DNA of 64,000 bases, from the NCBI RefSeq assembly GCF_016401385.1, contig NZ_JAEACF010000001.1:744001-808000 (forward strand). Reading direction: 5' to 3'. The notes below the pieces were generated by a model that did not search any database, was not told the DNA's origin, and was given only the letters and a program-made list of their open reading frames with translations. The DNA is from Fictibacillus halophilus. GTDB taxonomy: Bacteria; Bacillota; Bacilli; Bacillales; Fictibacillaceae. The position numbers and the translations under genes are program-made. Within the stretch, counting starts at the first letter, position 1; the number at the start of each line of letters is the position of its first letter. Below, one piece after another: positions 60,503 through 64,000 of the stretch.

Positions 60503-62090
60503 GAGTCTCCCACTTTCTTGTATGATTATCTTCATCTTTTTTAATTGGCTTAATATCACTAGGACGAGAGTTCATCTTGAAAAATGGCAATCGAATGATT
60601 GTATCTTTTAAATCTCCTATTTTAAAAGGTGCAAGTGGTGCAAAGTATGGCGTACCAAAAGAATATAGACGACAAAGATGAAAGAACATGATAATCAATC
60701 CGAATACGATTCCTAAGAAACCAAATGTTGCGGCAGCTACCATAAAAGGAAAGCGTAATAAACGAACTGCCAAACTCATCTCGTTGGAAGGGACTGTGTA
60801 GGCAGCAATCGCGGTGGTAGCCACAACTATGATCATCAGGTTTGAAATGAGTCCTGCTTTTACAACTGCATCCCCAATTACTAAGCCTCCTACGATGGCA
60901 ATGGTGGAACCAATCCTTGTCGGCAGACGAATAGCAGCTTCACGAATTAATTCGATCGTGAGCTCCATGACTAACGCCTCAAATAGTGGGGGATACGGAA
61001 TATTTTCAAGTGAACTTTTCATCAAAAGGATGAGGGCAGATGGAATTACTTCGAAATGAAAAGAAACAATCGCTATATAAAAGGCTGGTAGACCGATTGC
61101 GATGAAAAAGCTGAACAATCGAATTAATCGGTAGAAACTTCCTAACATCCAGCGTTTGTTATAATCATCCGGTGTTTGAAAGAATACGAAAAAATTTACG
61201 GGAGCAAGGTTTACAGTCGGTGAGCTGTCATATAGTAAAGCTACTCTTCCTTCCATCAAGTTTGCAGCCACACGGTCAGGGCGTTCTGTACTTAATGTTT
61301 GCGGAAACAGACTAAAGGTCTTATCTTCAATACTTTCTTCAATATTTCCCGGAGTCATAACAGAATCCGCTTCAATCGAATTTATTCTTCGTTCAACTTC
61401 CTGAAGGATTTCAGGATTTGCAATATCAGACATATAAAGCATGGCAACATTCGTGTGTGTTTCTTTTCCCACTTTTAAATACTTTACTACAAGTTTTTGA
61501 CTTTTAAGTCGTTTACGAATTAGGGCTATATTAGTTGACATACTCTCAATAAAGCCCTCATGAGAACCACGGATAACTGCCTCGTTGTCTGGTTCAGAGA
61601 TGTCACGTTCTGTTTTAATGGGCGTGAATACAGAAAAATAACATGAAGAGTCTTTAGTAAATATCAATGTATACGACTGCAAGAGTAATTCTTGAATTTT
61701 TGTAAAATCCGTTTGTTTTTTAAAGTCAATATTAATTACTTTTTCGAAGGTACGAATGTCGATATCTTCGTCCAATTCAAAAAGTGGATTTAAAATTAAA
61801 TCCTGAACTCTCTGTTTATCAATGATAGAATCTAAGAAAATTAGAGCTACTTCACTTTTGTCTGACGGCATTTTTATCATATGTGTTTGTAAATCTTCTG
61901 AATAAGAAAAACTCTTTTCAATGTCAGTCAAAAGATCATGAATTGACTGATGGTTAACATTCATATCCTGCTCAGGTTGAGAGTTTTTTACAGAATTCTT
62001 TTGAGAGGATGGACTAGACTTTTGATTTTTTTCTTCTTTCATAGTGATTTTCTGTTCTAGCAATTTTTTTGGTTTTTTAAAAAAAGTCAT
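60495..62090 (-). CDS. spore germinant receptor A subunit (GerKA-like)
   Basis: A protein of about 531 residues. The hydrophilic N-terminal half (1-280, GerA N-domain, with a Ser/Lys/Gln-rich start) faces the core side; about five or six helices follow (290-460) with the family sequences LPAFYIAIVSFHFEVIP and EALVMELTIELIREAAIRLP, then a short charged tail. A subunits form the ligand-gated ion channel in the spore membrane. The start is uncertain: ATG 62090 is preferred but its ribosome site is weak. Upstream, TGAAAA-N15-CATAAAT could be a poor sigma-G promoter. Confidence 0.92.
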   Translation of the reverse strand: MTFFKKPKKLLEQKITMKEEKNQKSSPSSQKNSVKNSQPEQDMNVNHQSIHDLLTDIEKSFSYSEDLQTHMIKMPSDKSEVALIFLDSIIDKQRVQDLILNPLFELDEDIDIRTFEKVINIDFKKQTDFTKIQELLLQSYTLIFTKDSSCYFSVFTPIKTERDISEPDNEAVIRGSHEGFIESMSTNIALIRKRLKSQKLVVKYLKVGKETHTNVAMLYMSDIANPEILQEVERRINSIEADSVMTPGNIEESIEDKTFSLFPQTLSTERPDRVAANLMEGRVALLYDSSPTVNLAPVNFFVFFQTPDDYNKRWMLGSFYRLIRLFSFFIAIGLPAFYIAIVSFHFEVIPSALILLMKSSLENIPYPPLFEALVMELTIELIREAAIRLPTRIGSTIAIVGGLVIGDAVVKAGLISNLMIIVVATTAIAAYTVPSNEMSLAVRLLRFPFMVAAATFGFLGIVFGLIIMFFHLCRLYSFGTPYFAPLAPFKIGDLKDTIIRLPFFKMNSRPSDIKPIKKDEDNHTRKWETHE

Positions 62091-62176
62091 GATGAACATC
62101 ATCCCGATTCGCAATAATTTGGTTTAGTTTTTGCTACCTCAACGTATTTATGCGGATAAGGTACTATTTTTCAAAA

Positions 62177-62216
62177 ATGAGTCAGAAATTGTCATTATGA
62201 GTAAAAAATTGTGATA
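62177..62216. promoter_or_regulatory. tandem 20-bp direct repeat upstream of the Yip1-family gene
   Basis: Two copies, 62177-62196 and 62197-62216, match at 16 of 20 positions around ATGAGTNANAAATTGT. The period of 20 bp is close to two helical turns, as expected for a dimeric response-regulator-like activator or repressor. It lies 36-75 bp before the start codon at 62252. Confidence 0.6.
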
Positions 62217-62251
62217 ACATAGACAGAGATAAGAGAGAAGGGGGCGGCACC

Positions 62252-62923
62252 ATGACAGGAAGAGCACAATTTATTCCTGCTTTAACAAAGCCGAATACAT
62301 ATTTTGCATTTTATAATGAGTGGAAAGATAAAGAAGGTTTTTGGATTCGTTTTTTTGCTATATTAGTCGCTAGCGGTTTGCTGCATGCACTTTCATTTTT
62401 TGCAGCGTTTCCATCGTTCAAAACAATTTCTTTTGTAGAGGCGGCAAAACTAAGTGGAGCGGAACTTGAGCTGTTGCGATATCTCGTCGCTGTAGTAGGC
62501 GGAGCTTGGGGATTGATCGTACCGTTCTTCGTCATAAATACAGGATCACTATTTTTATATTTTTTCTTCAGAGACATCGGATATAGAGCACTTTTTTATG
62601 TAATGACTACGGTATATCTTCTATTTATTATCGGACTTCTTTTCAAACTGCCAGTTCAGTTTGTAACAGGTGCTGAAGAAGTTGTTCAGCCGTTAGGATT
62701 CGGTTTTGCAGGTGTACTGTTCTTTAAGCATGGCTTTTGGCAAGAATTCTTAAACAGCATCAATATTTTTACAATCTGGGGCTCGGTTGTCATGTACTAT
62801 GCACTTCGTCAACTATCGTTCAAAGAAAAGAATTACTGCCTCGTTGTTACGATAGGATTTGTTGTTGTTTTCATTTTATTATCTTCACTATACGCTGCAT
62901 TAACTAGTGGACAGCTGATTTAA
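62252..62923 (+). CDS. Yip1-family membrane protein (YknW-like)
   Basis: A 223-residue protein with about five helices and the Yip1 fold: a short cytoplasmic N-terminus (TKPNTYFAFYNEWKDKEGF), then WIRFFAILVASGLLHALSFF. In B. subtilis, YknW is a Yip1 protein that helps assemble the YknXYZ ABC efflux complex, which gives resistance to the SDP cannibalism toxin. The next gene encodes a YknX-type adaptor, so the same set is likely. GGGGCGGC lies before the ATG. The operon continues past the window. Confidence 0.83.
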   Translation: MTGRAQFIPALTKPNTYFAFYNEWKDKEGFWIRFFAILVASGLLHALSFFAAFPSFKTISFVEAAKLSGAELELLRYLVAVVGGAWGLIVPFFVINTGSLFLYFFFRDIGYRALFYVMTTVYLLFIIGLLFKLPVQFVTGAEEVVQPLGFGFAGVLFFKHGFWQEFLNSINIFTIWGSVVMYYALRQLSFKEKNYCLVVTIGFVVVFILLSSLYAALTSGQLI

Positions 62924-62938
62924 GGAGGAGACAAGCTT

Positions 62939-64000
62939 ATGAATAAACTAAAATGGGTTGCTGCAGCTATTATGGTTGTCCTCCTGATCGTGATGAACAT
63001 TGTGATTTTTGATAAAAAAGAATCTGCCGCTGTTGAAGCTCCAAGAGTTGAAACGGGCATATCTTTACAAAAAGACTTTACGAAAAAACACGAAACAACT
63101 GGTGTTGCTCAGTCTAAAAACACCTTTGAAATATATGAAAATGCATCTCTTGGTTCGATAAAAGAGGTGATGGTATCGAAAGGAGATACTGTTACTTCGG
63201 GTCAAACGTTAATTACGTATGAAAATCAAGAGATTGAAAAAGAACTTCGCAACTTGAAACGAGACAAAGAGGCAGCTGATGTAAGAAGTAGCCACTATTC
63301 AGGACAAATAAGTGACTGGAAAAATGAACTTTCGTCCTTTGATGAAGAAAAAGACAGTAAAGATGCTAAAGTGCTTCTTCAAGAGAAATTGGCAGAAGCT
63401 GAATTGCAAAGTGACTTGGCTGAAAATGAAAGTTCCGTCTTATCAGATGAAATATCTGACCTAGAAAAACAGCTTGATGATCTTAGTGTGAAAAGTCCAG
63501 CAGACGGTGTAGTTTCAGAACTAAATGCTGTTGGCGATGATGAATCTCTACTTACCATTGTAGGTCAAGGAAACTTTGAAATCGTTGCTAACATCGATCA
63601 AAAGATAGCTTCTCTCGTGAAAACAGGGGATTCGGTTCAAATAAAATCCAATGGCGAAAAGATGCTGAAGGGTACGGTTCAAACTGTATTGCCATCTAAT
63701 CAGGATAACTTTAAGTTAACCGTACTTGTTGAGGATGAAGCCCCTTGGGTTGAAGGACAAACAGCTACAATCATCGTAACAGAAAAGCTAGCAGAAAAAG
63801 CGATTAGCGTGCCTAAACAAGCCATCTTAAAAGACGATGGGAAAATGTATGTGTTAATCATTGTGAAAAACAAATTGTATAAGCTGAACGTTTCAACTGG
63901 TCTTGAGCAAAAGGGTAACGTGCAGATTACAAAGGGGCTTAAAAACGGTCAGGTTGTCGTACTGAATCCTTCGCCTGTATATGTTTCAGGGCAACCGGTC
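62939..64000 (+). CDS. HlyD/RND-type membrane-fusion adaptor, YknX-like (cut by window end)
   Basis: 354 codons are visible with no stop before the window edge. One N-terminal membrane anchor (about 5-25) is followed by the lipoyl halves (SLGSIKEVMVSKGDTVTSGQTL and VKSPADGVVSELNAVG), a Glu/Lys-rich helical hairpin between them (about 95-180), and beta-barrel repeats (NIDQKIASLVKTGDSVQI). It is the adaptor that couples an ABC transporter across the envelope. AAGGAGGAGA precedes the ATG, 15 bp after the Yip1-type gene. Genes for ATPase and permease (YknY, YknZ) should follow outside the window. Confidence 0.88.
   Translation, partial: MNKLKWVAAAIMVVLLIVMNIVIFDKKESAAVEAPRVETGISLQKDFTKKHETTGVAQSKNTFEIYENASLGSIKEVMVSKGDTVTSGQTLITYENQEIEKELRNLKRDKEAADVRSSHYSGQISDWKNELSSFDEEKDSKDAKVLLQEKLAEAELQSDLAENESSVLSDEISDLEKQLDDLSVKSPADGVVSELNAVGDDESLLTIVGQGNFEIVANIDQKIASLVKTGDSVQIKSNGEKMLKGTVQTVLPSNQDNFKLTVLVEDEAPWVEGQTATIIVTEKLAEKAISVPKQAILKDDGKMYVLIIVKNKLYKLNVSTGLEQKGNVQITKGLKNGQVVVLNPSPVYVSGQPV

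Noticed and set aside
62146..62173. Sigma-G promoter of the germinant receptor operon
   Set aside because: TGAAAA and CATAAAT are only 15 bp apart and match poorly; kept as a remark rather than a feature.

Overview
The window looks like chromosome of a low-GC, endospore-forming, motile Bacillaceae (Bacillus/Fictibacillus-like; genus inferred, not proven). The reasons are a three-gene spore-germinant receptor operon, the AddB-AddA-SbcD-SbcC order, strong AGGAGG-type ribosome sites with frequent TTG/GTG starts, a sigma-D-type promoter before a chemotaxis receptor, Fur boxes of the Bacillus 7-1-7 type, a stressosome RsbR paralogue, a MapB-type aminopeptidase and a ComFB-like protein. No phage, insertion sequence, CRISPR array, rRNA or tRNA was seen. 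The first 48 and last 1062 bases hold genes cut by the window edges.

Layout. 1-1.1 kb: two unrecognised genes. 1.2-6.0 kb: a Fur-controlled iron(III)-siderophore uptake locus (FhuF-type reductase, ATPase, two permeases, and a divergent lipoprotein receptor). 6.0-20.4 kb: mixed housekeeping and accessory genes (two MFS pumps, CorA-like transporter, deoxynucleoside kinase, DsbA-like thioredoxin, VOC protein, Toprim mini-protein, membrane metallopeptidase, Gly-rich conserved protein, Nudix, MCP, lipoprotein, cold-shock protein, ComFB) with two short genes of 35 and 47 codons. 20.6-27.0 kb: a GntR-led catabolic operon for homoprotocatechuate/4-hydroxyphenylacetate-type aromatic acids, with a DapA-family aldolase. 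27.2-32.2 kb: a sigma-54 activator, a near-perfect -24/-12 promoter, a YfcC-family permease and isoaspartyl dipeptidase.

32.3-41.3 kb: FMN-binding protein, membrane proteins, MapB, a DoxX protein behind a perfect inverted repeat, MgtE, an acetyltransferase, a MarR/MFS drug-efflux pair, a tiny membrane peptide and an amidase. 41.4-46.2 kb: a signalling block with an RsbR-like STAS protein, a free-standing WYL-like domain, a YhjD-like protein, a degenerate kinase, and a cyclic-di-GMP-I riboswitch heading two diguanylate cyclases. 46.4-58.2 kb: addB-addA-sbcD-sbcC for double-strand break processing. 58.3-62.1 kb (minus): germinant receptor genes A, B and C. 62.2-64 kb: a YknW/YknX-like efflux operon that runs out of the window.

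The most notable items are the c-di-GMP riboswitch whose leader carries an extra long hairpin before its terminator, the sigma-54 isoaspartyl-peptide locus whose activator ends in a winged-helix-like domain, the incomplete aromatic-acid operon with its self-overlapping operator, a 20-bp tandem GCTCG repeat patch, a dispersed intergenic repeat seen about four times, and several strongly symmetric operator candidates.
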